Assembly: GCF_018829635.1 (NCBI RefSeq) | Contig: NZ_JAHKKG010000002.1 | Span: 248,001 to 312,000, forward strand | Reading direction: 5' to 3' | From: Paractinoplanes bogorensis | GTDB taxonomy: Bacteria; Actinomycetota; Actinomycetes; Mycobacteriales; Micromonosporaceae | DNA: 64,000 nt | Shown here: in pieces, positions 34,341-42,897 of the stretch | How positions within the stretch are numbered: the stretch's first letter is position 1 | Layout of the letters: each line of letters begins with the position of its first letter | Notes under the pieces: model-generated | Databases searched by the model: none | Told to the model about the DNA's origin: nothing | What the model saw: only the letters and a program-made list of their open reading frames with translations | Position numbers and translations under genes: made by a program

Positions 34341-34397
34341 CCGCTTGATCCGCTTACGCCGCGTTATGCTCGTTTCCTCGGAAATTGAGGGGATTAC

Positions 34398-35597
34398 GTG
34401 CGTGATGCGGCGCGTGATTTGGGCAGGCTCTCCCGGCTGACCGCCGGGTGCGCCGGCGTCGCGGTCGCCGTCTTCGGCACCACGGCCCTGCTCCTGTCAC
34501 TGAAAGGCGCTCCGCCGGACGGCTTCCTCGCCGATCCGGCGGCCGCGCTCGTCCCGGCCGGACTCGCCCTGCTGCTGCAGGCGACCCCGGTGGTCAGCCG
34601 GAACGCCGGCCGGGTCGTGCACGGCCTGGCCGCCCTCCTGACGATCGCCGCCGTGGCGATCTGTGTCGCCACGTTCGCCCGGCACACCGCCGCCTCCGTC
34701 GCCACCTTGCTCGCCCTGGCCGTCCTGCTGCTGCTCGGGCACTTGATCCGCACCCTGATGAGCGCCGACCGCCGGCAGCGTGAGCTGGCCGGCTTCACCG
34801 ACACGCTGGCCCAGTCGATGAACGAGGCCGTCGTGGCGAGAGACACCAACATCGCCGACCGCAAACGGGCCGAAGAGGCGCTGAGCGAGCACGCGGCCGA
34901 GCTCGAGCGGGGCAACACCCGGCTGCGCGAGACCAACACCCGGCTGGAGAACGCGCTCACCTTCAAGAACGACCTCACCTCGATGCTGACCCACGACGTG
35001 GCCCAGCCGATCAGCTCGATCGCCAGCCTGGCCGAGCTGCTCCACCAGGACTGGGACGATCTGCCCGACGACGTCCGGCACGAGCTGGCCACGAAGATCG
35101 ACAAGAACACGCAGCGGCTGATCAAGATGATGAACGACCTGCAGCTGCTGTTCCGGCTCGACATGGGTTCGGTCACCGCGCGGCGGGTGCCGGTGCCGCT
35201 GCACGAGGTGGCCGAGACGGTGGTGGCGGGGTCCGCGGCCGGCCCGGGCGAGATGCTGATCGAGATCGACGCCGAGACGTCGGTGCTGGCCGACCGCGGT
35301 CACGTCGCCGCGGTGCTGCAAAACCTGATCAACAACGCTCTCGCGTACGGGGTGGCACCGACCCGGGTGACCGCGAGGCGGCACGGCGAGCAGGTCGATC
35401 TCGTCGTGCAGGACAGCGGTCCGGGCATCCCGGACGAGTTGCTGCCCAACCTGTTCGGGCGGTTCATGCGCGGGGCCGGGCTGGGGTTGTTCATCGTGCG
35501 CCACCTGGTCGAGGCCAACGGGGGCGAGGTCCGCTACGAGCGGGCCGATCCGCACGGCGCCCGGCTGATCGCCACCTTCGAGAGCGGCCCGGTGTGA
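34398..35597 (+). CDS. Orphan membrane sensor histidine kinase
   Basis: 399 residues. Three or four membrane helices occupy residues 15-120, a coiled-coil (155-190) follows, then the H-box with His199 in MLTHDVAQPISSIAS and an ATPase domain with LQNLINNALAYG, VQDSGPGIPDELL and GLGLFIVRHLVEANGG. No extracytoplasmic sensor domain is present. No response regulator is adjacent in the same operon; the receiver-only protein at 33415-33813 is the nearest partner. GTG 34398 start. A perfect hairpin follows the stop. Confidence 0.85.
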   Translation: MRDAARDLGRLSRLTAGCAGVAVAVFGTTALLLSLKGAPPDGFLADPAAALVPAGLALLLQATPVVSRNAGRVVHGLAALLTIAAVAICVATFARHTAASVATLLALAVLLLLGHLIRTLMSADRRQRELAGFTDTLAQSMNEAVVARDTNIADRKRAEEALSEHAAELERGNTRLRETNTRLENALTFKNDLTSMLTHDVAQPISSIASLAELLHQDWDDLPDDVRHELATKIDKNTQRLIKMMNDLQLLFRLDMGSVTARRVPVPLHEVAETVVAGSAAGPGEMLIEIDAETSVLADRGHVAAVLQNLINNALAYGVAPTRVTARRHGEQVDLVVQDSGPGIPDELLPNLFGRFMRGAGLGLFIVRHLVEANGGEVRYERADPHGARLIATFESGPV

Positions 35598-35609
35598 CCG
35601 GACACGACA

Positions 35610-35636
35610 AGGGCCGGCTCACCGGGAGCCGGCCCT
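35610..35636. terminator. Hairpin terminator
   Basis: AGGGCCGGCTC (35610-35620) pairs with GAGCCGGCCCT (35626-35636), loop ACCGG. It lies between the convergent histidine kinase and SRPBCC genes. Confidence 0.8.
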
Positions 35637-35658
35637 CACGTCGTACGGGGAAACGCTC

Positions 35659-36456
35659 TTAATGATCGTGGGCGCTGCCCCGGTCCTCTTCGTTGATCAT
35701 GCCGTCGCCCCAGGTGTCCTTGCGGTTCGTGCGACCACCCATGCGGGCGCTGGCGCCGATGCCCGACGGACCTCCGCTGATGGTGCCGGCGGTCGAGATG
35801 CGGCGGCCGGGGGCCAGCACGTCGTCGAGATCGTGCGAGCTGCTGATGCCGGGGGCCGAGGTGATGTCGACGCGCGTGCCCATGGTCGACGCGGACAGGC
35901 CGTGATAGGGCAGGTCGGCCCGGCTGGCGTTGCTCTGCTCGGCGGCGCTGGTGCCCCAGCCGGCACCGGGGTGGGCCCGATTGCGCGCCCGGGCGGCGAC
36001 CGCGGCCGGTGTCGGCACCGGGCGGGCCAGCTTCTTGGTGCTGGCACCCCGCTCGACCAGGCCCTTGAAGGCGCTCAGGTCGGCCTTGAGGCGCTTGTTC
36101 AGCGACGCCTGTCCGTGTCGGTCGTTCGGCATGAGGAACGCGACGTCGGCCTCGAGCTGGGCCACCACCTGGGTCTTGGTCTCGCCCATGGGCCGCAGGG
36201 TGATGGTCTCGGCGAGCAGCGGCCCGTCGACCGTCGCCCAGGAGACCCGCTCGTCCATCGTGCGCTCGGTGATCTGCGCGTCGAACTCGCGGCGGTGGCC
36301 CTCGACGTCCATGACCCAGTGCGTCTGGTCGGGGCCGGTCGGGGTGACCTGCCGTACGCCACTCATGAACTGCGGGTAGTTCTCAAACGCGGCAAGCTGC
36401 TCGTACACCGTGTGCAACGGCGCACTCACCTCGATGGCCTGCTGAACCATACTCAT
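35659..36456 (-). CDS. SRPBCC-family protein with disordered tail
   Basis: 265 residues. Residues 1-145 form a polyketide-cyclase/START-like (SRPBCC) domain: MVQQAIEVSAPLHTVYEQL, FENYPQFMSGVRQV, HWVMDVEGHRREFDAQITE and WATVDGPLLAETITL. The last 120 residues are Ala/Arg/Gly-rich and probably disordered, ending in an acidic-His tail. Ligand unknown. ATG 36456 follows GGGAG by 7 nt. Confidence 0.8.
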   Translation of the reverse strand: MSMVQQAIEVSAPLHTVYEQLAAFENYPQFMSGVRQVTPTGPDQTHWVMDVEGHRREFDAQITERTMDERVSWATVDGPLLAETITLRPMGETKTQVVAQLEADVAFLMPNDRHGQASLNKRLKADLSAFKGLVERGASTKKLARPVPTPAAVAARARNRAHPGAGWGTSAAEQSNASRADLPYHGLSASTMGTRVDITSAPGISSSHDLDDVLAPGRRISTAGTISGGPSGIGASARMGGRTNRKDTWGDGMINEEDRGSAHDH

Positions 36457-36538
36457 CGCAACTCTCCCATGCCTAGGCGTGATGACTACGGGCATGACCG
36501 AGAGTACGGAGACGGCTACTTCGAGCGGCCGGTTTCGC

Positions 36539-37267
36539 TCAGACCCGGCGCACGTACTGCCAGTGGCCGACCTCGGTGGCGTACCGGGCGTCACTCGCGG
36601 GGACCATCGCCACCCCCGCCGCACGCAGCATGGCCACGACCCGGGCCGACGGCGAGCGCCAGGCCTCGCTGATCTCGACCACGGTGCCGGTCTCGCGGCA
36701 GGCGGTGGCCAGCGCGGCGATCAGGTCTGGGGTCAGCACCGCGTCGTCCAGGCCGACCTGGGCCAGCAGACCGAGCGGACGGGCGAGCTGGGTCGGCGCG
36801 TAGCGGGAGGCCCGCTCGATGCCGCGGACCGTCGCGTCGAGCAACTGCTCGGCCACCTGGTCGGCGGTGACCCGGCCCTCGGTCAGCTGGGCGCGCACCT
36901 CACGCGGGCCCACCACGCCGGCGTCCTGCGGCAGGCGGGAGACGGCGACCGAGAGGGCCTCGAGCGCGCTGATGTCGGGCGGCAGGGCGAGCCAGCCGTC
37001 CGGGCGTACGACCTCGACCTCGGCCGCGATCCGGAGGTTGATCTCCGTACGGGACCGGGCCCGCCGCACCGAGTCGGCGTAGGTGGAGAGCCAGGTGGTC
37101 TCCGGGCCGGCCTGGTCGGCGAAGGTGATCGAGGAGAGGCCGGCCAGGTCAGCCGCCGAGACGACGACTCCGACGGCGTCCCGCCCGGCCGAGAAACCGG
37201 TGTGCACATGCGCGTCGGCCGTCAGGTCCAGCGCGACGCCGATGACTGATTCCCGATCCGCGCTCAC
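36539..37267 (-). CDS. PHP-domain metal-dependent phosphoesterase-like protein
   Basis: 242 residues. The PHP signature DAHVHTGFSAGRD opens the domain; metal ligands continue in FADQAG, IAAEVEVV and the C-terminal ASDAR (SDAH in most members). Size and layout resemble histidinol-phosphatase-like enzymes, but histidine genes are absent, so the substrate is open. GTG 37267 has GGAG about 5 nt upstream. A weak TcrA-box-like repeat lies about 90 bp upstream, behind the chemoreceptor gene. Confidence 0.78.
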   Translation of the reverse strand: MSADRESVIGVALDLTADAHVHTGFSAGRDAVGVVVSAADLAGLSSITFADQAGPETTWLSTYADSVRRARSRTEINLRIAAEVEVVRPDGWLALPPDISALEALSVAVSRLPQDAGVVGPREVRAQLTEGRVTADQVAEQLLDATVRGIERASRYAPTQLARPLGLLAQVGLDDAVLTPDLIAALATACRETGTVVEISEAWRSPSARVVAMLRAAGVAMVPASDARYATEVGHWQYVRRV

Positions 37268-37354
37268 AGTCTCTCCCCGGTCCTTCAAGCTCGACGGGCT
37301 CTTCCCGTCTGACCAGAAGAGTGCGGGGGCGGCGTTGTCAGCCTCGGTCCGCCT

Positions 37355-37372
37355 CCGGTGCAGTCCGGGTGC
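37355..37372 (-). promoter_or_regulatory. Weak TcrA-box-like repeat before the PHP gene
   Basis: On the minus strand GCACCCG, GACT, GCACCGG: 13 of 14 positions fit the TcrA consensus, but the wording is GC-rich and could be chance. It abuts the chemoreceptor stop codon. Confidence 0.25.
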
Positions 37373-38917
37373 TTAGATCCGGAACGAGCTGACCAGGGCG
37401 CGCAGGTCGTCGGCGGTGCGGGCCACCCCGGTCGAGGCCTGGCGGGTCTGCTCGACCCCCTGCACCGAGGCGGCGCTCGCGGTGGAGACGTCGGCGATGT
37501 TGGTGGCGATGCGGGCCGAGCCGTTGGCCACCTCGGCGATGCTCCGGCTCATCTCGCCGGTCGTCGCCGTCTGCTGCTCGACCGCCGACGCGATGGTCGT
37601 CTGGAACTCGTTGATCTGGCCGATCACCTCGCTGATCCGCGAGATCACCTCGACCGCCCCACCGGTGTCCTGCTGGATCGCGGCGACCCGGGTGCCGATG
37701 TCCTCGGTCGCGCGGGCCGTTTCCTGGGCCAGGTCCTTGACCTCGCTGGCCACCACGGCGAAGCCCTTGCCGGCCTCGCCCGCGCGGGCCGCCTCGATCG
37801 TCGCGTTCAGCGCGAGCAGGTTGGTCTGCTCGGCGATCGAGGTGATCAGCTTGATGACGTTGCCGATCTCGGCCGACGAGTCACCGAGCTGGCGGACCGT
37901 CTCGGTCGCGCGGGCCGCCTCGGACACCGCGATCGACGCGATCTGGGCCGATTCGCTGGTGTTGCGGGAGATCTCGCGGATCGCCAGGCCCATCTCCTCG
38001 GAGCCGGCCGCGACCGTCTGCACGTTGCGCGAGATCTCCTCGGCCTCGGCCGACGCGGCCGCGGTCTGGCGGTCGGTCTTACCGGCCGCCTCGGCGATCT
38101 GCGCGGCCACCGACGACAGTTCGCCCGCCGCACCGGCCAGCGCGTCCGCGTCCCGGCCGATCGTCTCGAGCGATCCGCGGATCGACTCCAGCGCGCCGTC
38201 CAGGCCGGCCGCCATCCGGCCCAGCTCGTCGCGGGTGGTGATGCCGCTGCGCCCGGTCAGGTCGCCCTGGGCGAGCCCGTCGATGACCGCGCCGAGCGTG
38301 CGCACGGGCACCAGGATCGAGCGGGCCAGCGGGATGGCCAGGCCGACGAGCAGCGCCAGCCCGATCAGGGCGACGACGATCGAGACGGTCCGGGTGCGGC
38401 TCACCGTCCGGGCCATGTCGCCCTCTTCGGTCGCGACGGCGCCGGCGACCTTGTCGATCAGGTCGCCCAGCGCGTCGTCGGTGGCGTTGTTGCGCTCGGC
38501 GATCTCGGCGATCCGGGTGCGCTTGTCGGCCGACGCCACGAAGTCGGAGATGAAGGTGCTGAACTCGACGAAGGCCGGGCGGTCCTGGGCGAACGTCTGG
38601 GCCACGTCCGGAGACACGCAGGACGCGACCACGGCGTCCGCGGCCTCGGTGGACGACTGCACGTCGTCCTTGACGTCCTGGGTCACGTCCTGACCGAGGG
38701 CCGACCGGTACGCGTCCACCTTGAGCTCGCTCTGCCGGGTGTCGAGGTGGTTGAGCGCGGCCTGGCACGCCTGCAGCTGCGAGACGTTGTAGCCCTGATT
38801 GGCCAGCTGGTTCTGGCCCAGCAGCCCGATCGTCGCGAGCGCCCCCAGCATGACGGCACCCACCACCACGATCATGGCGAGTCGTTTGGCGATACCGAGT
38901 TCGGCCAACCGCGACAT
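37373..38917 (-). CDS. Methyl-accepting chemotaxis protein
   Basis: 514 residues. TM1 about 12-34, a four-helix-type sensing domain (35-175) with Cys51 and Cys100, TM2 about 178-198, HAMP to about 250 and a long coiled-coil signalling domain. The hairpin tip reads SIAEQTNLLALNATIEAARAG, then GKGFAVVASEVKDLA. No CheR-tethering C-terminal pentapeptide. It should feed CheA/CheW encoded elsewhere. Two sensor-domain cysteines could form a disulphide (inference). ATG 38917 has a GGGGG site. Confidence 0.92.
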   Translation of the reverse strand: MSRLAELGIAKRLAMIVVVGAVMLGALATIGLLGQNQLANQGYNVSQLQACQAALNHLDTRQSELKVDAYRSALGQDVTQDVKDDVQSSTEAADAVVASCVSPDVAQTFAQDRPAFVEFSTFISDFVASADKRTRIAEIAERNNATDDALGDLIDKVAGAVATEEGDMARTVSRTRTVSIVVALIGLALLVGLAIPLARSILVPVRTLGAVIDGLAQGDLTGRSGITTRDELGRMAAGLDGALESIRGSLETIGRDADALAGAAGELSSVAAQIAEAAGKTDRQTAAASAEAEEISRNVQTVAAGSEEMGLAIREISRNTSESAQIASIAVSEAARATETVRQLGDSSAEIGNVIKLITSIAEQTNLLALNATIEAARAGEAGKGFAVVASEVKDLAQETARATEDIGTRVAAIQQDTGGAVEVISRISEVIGQINEFQTTIASAVEQQTATTGEMSRSIAEVANGSARIATNIADVSTASAASVQGVEQTRQASTGVARTADDLRALVSSFRI

Positions 38918-39022
38918 CGATCCCCCTTCGAAGCCGGAACAGCACCGCTCGCGCGGTAATGAACATCTTTCAGTTATTCCGGTGGGAAGACGGCGGATTT
39001 CCACATTTACGTACGAAGACGA

Positions 39023-39055
39023 CGTACGCCCCGTCGCGCGGCGACGGGGCGTACG
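39023..39055 (-). terminator. Perfect 15-bp hairpin downstream of csrA
   Basis: CGTACGCCCCGTCGC (39023-39037), loop GCG, exact complement (39041-39055). It lies 18-50 nt beyond the csrA stop and upstream of the chemoreceptor promoter, so it should insulate the two. Confidence 0.75.
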
Positions 39056-39072
39056 GGAAAACTCTTTGGATC

Positions 39073-39309
39073 CTATGTGGCCGGCGGATTCAGCAGATCG
39101 CTGACCGCCTGCACCTCGTCCTGTGTGGGCGAGGCGGCCTCCCGATTGGAGGCCTGCAGCTCCCGGTACACCTCCTCGCGATGCACCTGCACGTCACGCG
39201 GAGCCTGGATGCCCAGCCGGATCACGTCGCCACGCGCTTCGAGCACGGTGATGACGACATCGTTGCCGATCATCACGCTCTCCCCGGAGCGCCGGGTCAG
39301 TACGAGCAT
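39073..39309 (-). CDS. csrA: Carbon storage regulator CsrA
   Basis: 78 residues. It begins MLVLTRRSGESVMIG, the strand carrying one RNA-contacting Arg, and has GIQAPRDVQVHREEVY with the other. CsrA dimers bind GGA in mRNA leaders and, in B. subtilis-type systems, repress flagellin translation until FliW titrates them. The tail after residue 55 is longer than in E. coli, as usual in Gram-positives. fliW is directly upstream, and two candidate sites lie in the fliC leader. Confidence 0.94.
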   Translation of the reverse strand: MLVLTRRSGESVMIGNDVVITVLEARGDVIRLGIQAPRDVQVHREEVYRELQASNREAASPTQDEVQAVSDLLNPPAT

Positions 39310-39391
39310 CGTCGGTGCCCTCCTCCATCCGTGGACGGACAGCATCGCGAGACAGGCGCGGCCGCGAGCCCGCGACCGCGCCCTCGGGACG

Positions 39392-39829
39392 TCAGTAGAC
39401 CGGGTTCATGACCGCGCGGACCGGGAAGCCCGAGCCGCTGAGTACCACCTGCATGGCCCGCATGCTGTCCCGGTCGACGACGATCGGGGCCATCAGGTTG
39501 GCGGTGGTCTCGTTGGTGCCGGCCGTGATGACGGTCAGCAGCAGCAGACGGTCGGCGTCCCGCGTGTTCAGCGCGGCGAAGACGTCGGCCTCGATCTCGG
39601 GCGCGTAGTCCGGGAAGAAGGGCTCCGGCGGCGCCACCAGGAAGCGCAGGTCGGGGTCCTCAGTGGACGTGAACGCGTAGAGCAGGCCGTCTTCGTTGAG
39701 TCGCACCAGGACGAACTCCCGGTGGGCCGGGAACCCGGGCATGGGCACGGCCATGGTGATGGTCGGCAGGCCCAGCGACGTGTCGGTCAGGGCGGACTCA
39801 ATCGGTCGGGCAGCGGTACGAGTAGACAT
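39392..39829 (-). CDS. fliW: Flagellar assembly factor FliW
   Basis: 145 residues. FliW binds CsrA and flagellin, making flagellin translation responsive to secretion. Landmarks: MPGFPAHREFVLVRLNEDGLLYAFTSTEDPDLRFLVAPP, and NLMAPIVVDRDSMRAMQVVL (LxAPIxI motif). ATG 39829 has GAGG 5 nt upstream; a GTG two codons earlier would overlap the flgL stop. A GC-rich imperfect hairpin (39357-39382) separates it from csrA. Confidence 0.92.
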   Translation of the reverse strand: MSTRTAARPIESALTDTSLGLPTITMAVPMPGFPAHREFVLVRLNEDGLLYAFTSTEDPDLRFLVAPPEPFFPDYAPEIEADVFAALNTRDADRLLLLTVITAGTNETTANLMAPIVVDRDSMRAMQVVLSGSGFPVRAVMNPVY

Positions 39830-39831
39830 GG

Positions 39832-40728
39832 TCACCTCAGGAAATCGATGAGCGAGGGCTGGATCACCTTGGCCGAGGCGGCCAGGGCGGCCTGATAAGA
39901 CGTCTGCTGGATCTGCAATTCCATGATCGCTTTAGGCAGGTCGACATCCTCGATATCGGACAGCTGCGACGTCACGGACAGCAGGTGATCATCAGCGGAC
40001 TGCTTCATCTGCGTAATCCGATTATATCGGGCGCCAACGTCCGAAAGGGTGGACTTTAGTAAATCGTGGGCCGTATCGAGGTTGGCCAGCCCTGCATTCA
40101 GCGCATCGTCGTCATTGCCGCGAAGCGCCGCGGAAATGTCACCCAGCACCTTGAAGAGCTGAGTGGGGCTACCGTTCGCGCCGTACGCTTCGGCGCCTGT
40201 CGTGTCGATCCGCACCTTGGCGTTCGGTCCGACCGTTCGCGTGGTCTGTCCGTCGTTGCCGACATAGGTGCCGGTGGGGTCGAACGCGACCTTCCCCGGT
40301 GTCGTCCCCCCGAAGATGGGCCGGCCCAGGTAGCTGGTGTTGGCCTCGCCGATCATCTGCTGCCGGATCTGGTCGATCTCGGCCGCGATGGCGTCCCGCG
40401 ATCCGCCGTTCATCGCGCCGCTCAGGCCCTGCACGGTCAGGTCGCGAGCCCGGATGATCTGACCGGAGGCGTCGCCGAGCTTGTCCTGAATGGACCCGAG
40501 CCACCCGAGGCCGTCGTCGGCGTTGCGCCCGAACTGCTGGGTCGCCCGCACCTCGCCGCGCAGCTGCAGCGACGTGACGGTGCCGGTCGGCGAATCGGAG
40601 GGCTTGCTGAGCTGCTTGCCGCTGGAGATCTGCTCCTGCAGTTTCTGCCCGCGGGCCATGCTGCGGTTGAGGTCGCCGAGCATGCGGTGCCGCATGCTCG
40701 AATCGGTGACCCGACTCGGAATGGTCAT
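39832..40728 (-). CDS. flgL: Flagellar hook-filament junction protein 3 (HAP3)
   Basis: 298 residues, flagellin-like. N-terminal D0 helix (RVTDSSMRHRMLGDLNRSM, SSGKQLSKPSDSPT) and C-terminal D0 helix (LPKAIMELQIQQTSYQAALAASAKVIQPSL). It joins the hook to the filament with FlgK. The 3' portion (about 39930-40080) is locally richer in A and T, with codons such as ATA, TTA and AAA that neighbours avoid. It follows flgK by 10 nt. Confidence 0.93.
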   Translation of the reverse strand: MTIPSRVTDSSMRHRMLGDLNRSMARGQKLQEQISSGKQLSKPSDSPTGTVTSLQLRGEVRATQQFGRNADDGLGWLGSIQDKLGDASGQIIRARDLTVQGLSGAMNGGSRDAIAAEIDQIRQQMIGEANTSYLGRPIFGGTTPGKVAFDPTGTYVGNDGQTTRTVGPNAKVRIDTTGAEAYGANGSPTQLFKVLGDISAALRGNDDDALNAGLANLDTAHDLLKSTLSDVGARYNRITQMKQSADDHLLSVTSQLSDIEDVDLPKAIMELQIQQTSYQAALAASAKVIQPSLIDFLR

Positions 40729-40738
40729 GATCTATCCC

Positions 40739-42148
40739 CTACCGGCCGACCATGCCAGTGCGGTTGATCAGCTGGTCGAGCATCGAGTCGATCGTCGTCA
40801 GCACGCGCGAGGCGGCCTCGTAACCCCGCTGGTAGGTCAGCAGGTGGGTCATCTCCTCGTCCAGGTTGACCCCGGACTCCGCCTCGCGCGAGGTGTCGAC
40901 CTGGTCGCGGACCGTGTCCTGGATCTCGCTGCGCCGCGACGACGCCTGCGACGCCACGCCGAGCTGGCCGATCATCTGCTGGTAGGTCGCGTCCGGGCCG
41001 TTCTGCGAACTGCCCAGCGCGACCAGCGCGTCGGCCTGGTCGTTGTCGATCGCGGCCACCTCGGGCGGAACCGCCTTGGGGTTGCCGGCCGAGAAGGCGA
41101 CCTGGTCGGGATCGGTGATCGCGACGGCGATGTCCCGCGCGCCGGTGCCGGAGAAGAAGGCGGCACCCGGGTTCCCGTTCACGTCGTAGCCCGAGGTGGT
41201 CAGCGCGTTGACGCTGGTCGCGAGCGAGTTGGCCACGGCGTCGAGCTGGCCCGAGATGCCGGGGATGATGGTGTTCATCGTGTCCATCATCGAACCCATG
41301 GTGCCGCCGACGGTCGCATTGGTGTCGGTGCCCGACCACTTGAGCGCGACCTGGGTGGTCGGCGTCCACGAGTCGAGGTTGGGCGGCCCGGAGAGCTCCA
41401 GCTTGCGCGTGGAGAAGTCGCTGACCAGGGGCGACGATCCGACGTAGACGTTGATCGCACCGTTGGCCTTGGAGATCGCGGTGGCGCCGGTCAGCTCGGA
41501 CAGCTTCATTACGGCGACGTCGCGGGAGTCCTGCAGCTCGTTGGCCTCGAGGCCGGCCGCCTGGGCCACCACGACCTGGTTGTTCATGTGCGCGATGTTG
41601 TCGGCCAGCGTGTTGACCTGGTCGACGTAGGCGCTCATCTCGTTCAGGTTCGCGCCGAACTGACTGCTGAGCGACGCGCGGGTGTCGTTCAGGGTGATCG
41701 CCACGGTGCGGCTCTTCTCGAGCAGCGACGAGCGGGTCGAGGGGTCCTGCCAGTTGTTCGCGACGTCGTTCCAGCCGTCCCACATGTCGTGCATGCGGGC
41801 CTGCAACGCGGTGTCACTGGGTTCGGCCAGGACGCTTTCGATCTGCCCGTACGCGGCCTTCTGGCTCTGCAGGTAGGCCGAGTTCGCGTGTTCGGTGCGA
41901 CCCCGTTCCTCCAGGTACGCGTTCCGGCCGCGCTCGACGCCGGCCACGGTCACGCCGTTGCCGACCTGCGTGGTAGTCGCGTACACACCGGGGTTGAGGC
42001 TGCCGGTCTGCGAAGCCATCCGCACCCGCTGCTTCGTGTATCCCTCGGTGTTCGCGTTCGCGATGTTCTGGCCCGTGACGTCCAGGCCCCGGCGCTGCGC
42101 GTAGAGCGAGGTGAGCGCCGTGTTGATACCGCTGAAGGAACTAGCCAT
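40739..42148 (-). CDS. flgK: Flagellar hook-filament junction protein 1 (HAP1)
   Basis: 469 residues, compact compared with about 550 in enteric bacteria. N-terminal rod-type motif GINTALTSLYAQRRGLDVTGQNIANANTEGYTKQRV and C-terminal LDEEMTHLLTYQRGYEAASRVLTTIDSML are diagnostic. It caps the hook before filament growth. Its ATG overlaps the flgN stop as TGATG. Confidence 0.95.
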   Translation of the reverse strand: MASSFSGINTALTSLYAQRRGLDVTGQNIANANTEGYTKQRVRMASQTGSLNPGVYATTTQVGNGVTVAGVERGRNAYLEERGRTEHANSAYLQSQKAAYGQIESVLAEPSDTALQARMHDMWDGWNDVANNWQDPSTRSSLLEKSRTVAITLNDTRASLSSQFGANLNEMSAYVDQVNTLADNIAHMNNQVVVAQAAGLEANELQDSRDVAVMKLSELTGATAISKANGAINVYVGSSPLVSDFSTRKLELSGPPNLDSWTPTTQVALKWSGTDTNATVGGTMGSMMDTMNTIIPGISGQLDAVANSLATSVNALTTSGYDVNGNPGAAFFSGTGARDIAVAITDPDQVAFSAGNPKAVPPEVAAIDNDQADALVALGSSQNGPDATYQQMIGQLGVASQASSRRSEIQDTVRDQVDTSREAESGVNLDEEMTHLLTYQRGYEAASRVLTTIDSMLDQLINRTGMVGR

Positions 42149-42633
42149 CAGATCGCCTCATCCACCAGGCTGGAGCGGCGGATGCCGCCGGAAACGGTCT
42201 GCCCCTGTGGTCCGTAGGTTTCCACAGTTTCGGCGAACGCGAGCATGGTTTCGCGTGCTGCGCGTTGCCCGGCCGTGAGCAGGTCTCGGTTGACGTCGGC
42301 GAGCGCGCTGATCTCGGAGGTCAGCAGCAGGAACGCCTTGCGGTGCTGGTGCAGCAGGTCGGACCAGGGAGCCGGAGCGACGTCGGCGAGCTCGCCCAGC
42401 GACGCCTCGGGCGACAGGCCCAGCTCGACGGCGACGTCCTGGGCGTAGGCGGCGCGGATGACCTCGGTCTGCCGGATCTGTTCCAGCACCACCTCGACCT
42501 CCCGGGTGGCGTGGCTCAGCCAGCGGGAGCGGCCGGCCGCGAGAAGCAGCTGCTCCTCCTCGAGCTTGAACAGCAGCATCTCCAGCAGCTCACGTGAACG
42601 CCACAGGACGCTGGCCAGGTCGGTCAGGCTCAC
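42148..42633 (-). CDS. flgN: FlgN-family export chaperone
   Basis: 161 residues, mainly helical: LASVLWRSRELLEMLLFKLEEEQLLL and LTSEISALADVNRDLLTAGQRAARETM. FlgN escorts FlgK and FlgL to the export gate, and the gene overlaps flgK directly. It heads the leftward flgN-flgK-flgL-fliW-csrA unit. Primary sequence of FlgN is poorly conserved, so context carries much of the call. Confidence 0.85.
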   Translation of the reverse strand: MSLTDLASVLWRSRELLEMLLFKLEEEQLLLAAGRSRWLSHATREVEVVLEQIRQTEVIRAAYAQDVAVELGLSPEASLGELADVAPAPWSDLLHQHRKAFLLLTSEISALADVNRDLLTAGQRAARETMLAFAETVETYGPQGQTVSGGIRRSSLVDEAI

Positions 42634-42783
42634 CCTGGACCTCCGTCTCGCTTGCGGTCGGGCCCGCCCCCTCGACGAACCCGCTCATTCGGACAGGTCG
42701 GCACGTCTGCGGCACCGCTGAGGAATTTCCCCCGATCTGGCCCTTTCAGGTGGAGTTATGAACTCGGCTCGGATTTCTTGCAG

Positions 42784-42802
42784 TTCGCCGGAAAAGGGCG
42801 AA
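42784..42802 (+). promoter_or_regulatory. CsrA-site-like hairpin 1 in the fliC leader
   Basis: TTCGCC (42784-42789) pairs with GGCGAA (42797-42802); the loop GGAAAAG presents GGA, the form of a high-affinity CsrA site. It is about 90 nt upstream of the fliC start. Confidence 0.5.
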
Positions 42803-42865
42803 GAAATCTCGCAGACTGCTGGTGAACCGTCGGCGCCACGGCTCCATGGATTGGGCCGGCATCAA

Positions 42866-42897
42866 AGACCCCTCAAGGAGGAAGCACTCATGGGTCT
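42866..42897 (+). promoter_or_regulatory. CsrA-site-like hairpin 2 covering the fliC ribosome site
   Basis: AGACCC (42866-42871) pairs with GGGTCT (42892-42897). The 20-nt loop contains the AAGGAGG ribosome site and most of the start codon. CAAGGAGG resembles the ACAGGAUG-type CsrA core. Confidence 0.45.

Noticed and set aside
38990..39040. Sigma-28 (FliA)-type promoter for the chemoreceptor gene
   Set aside because: On the minus strand TAAA is followed by GCCG after 11 rather than 15 bases and the -10 is poor.
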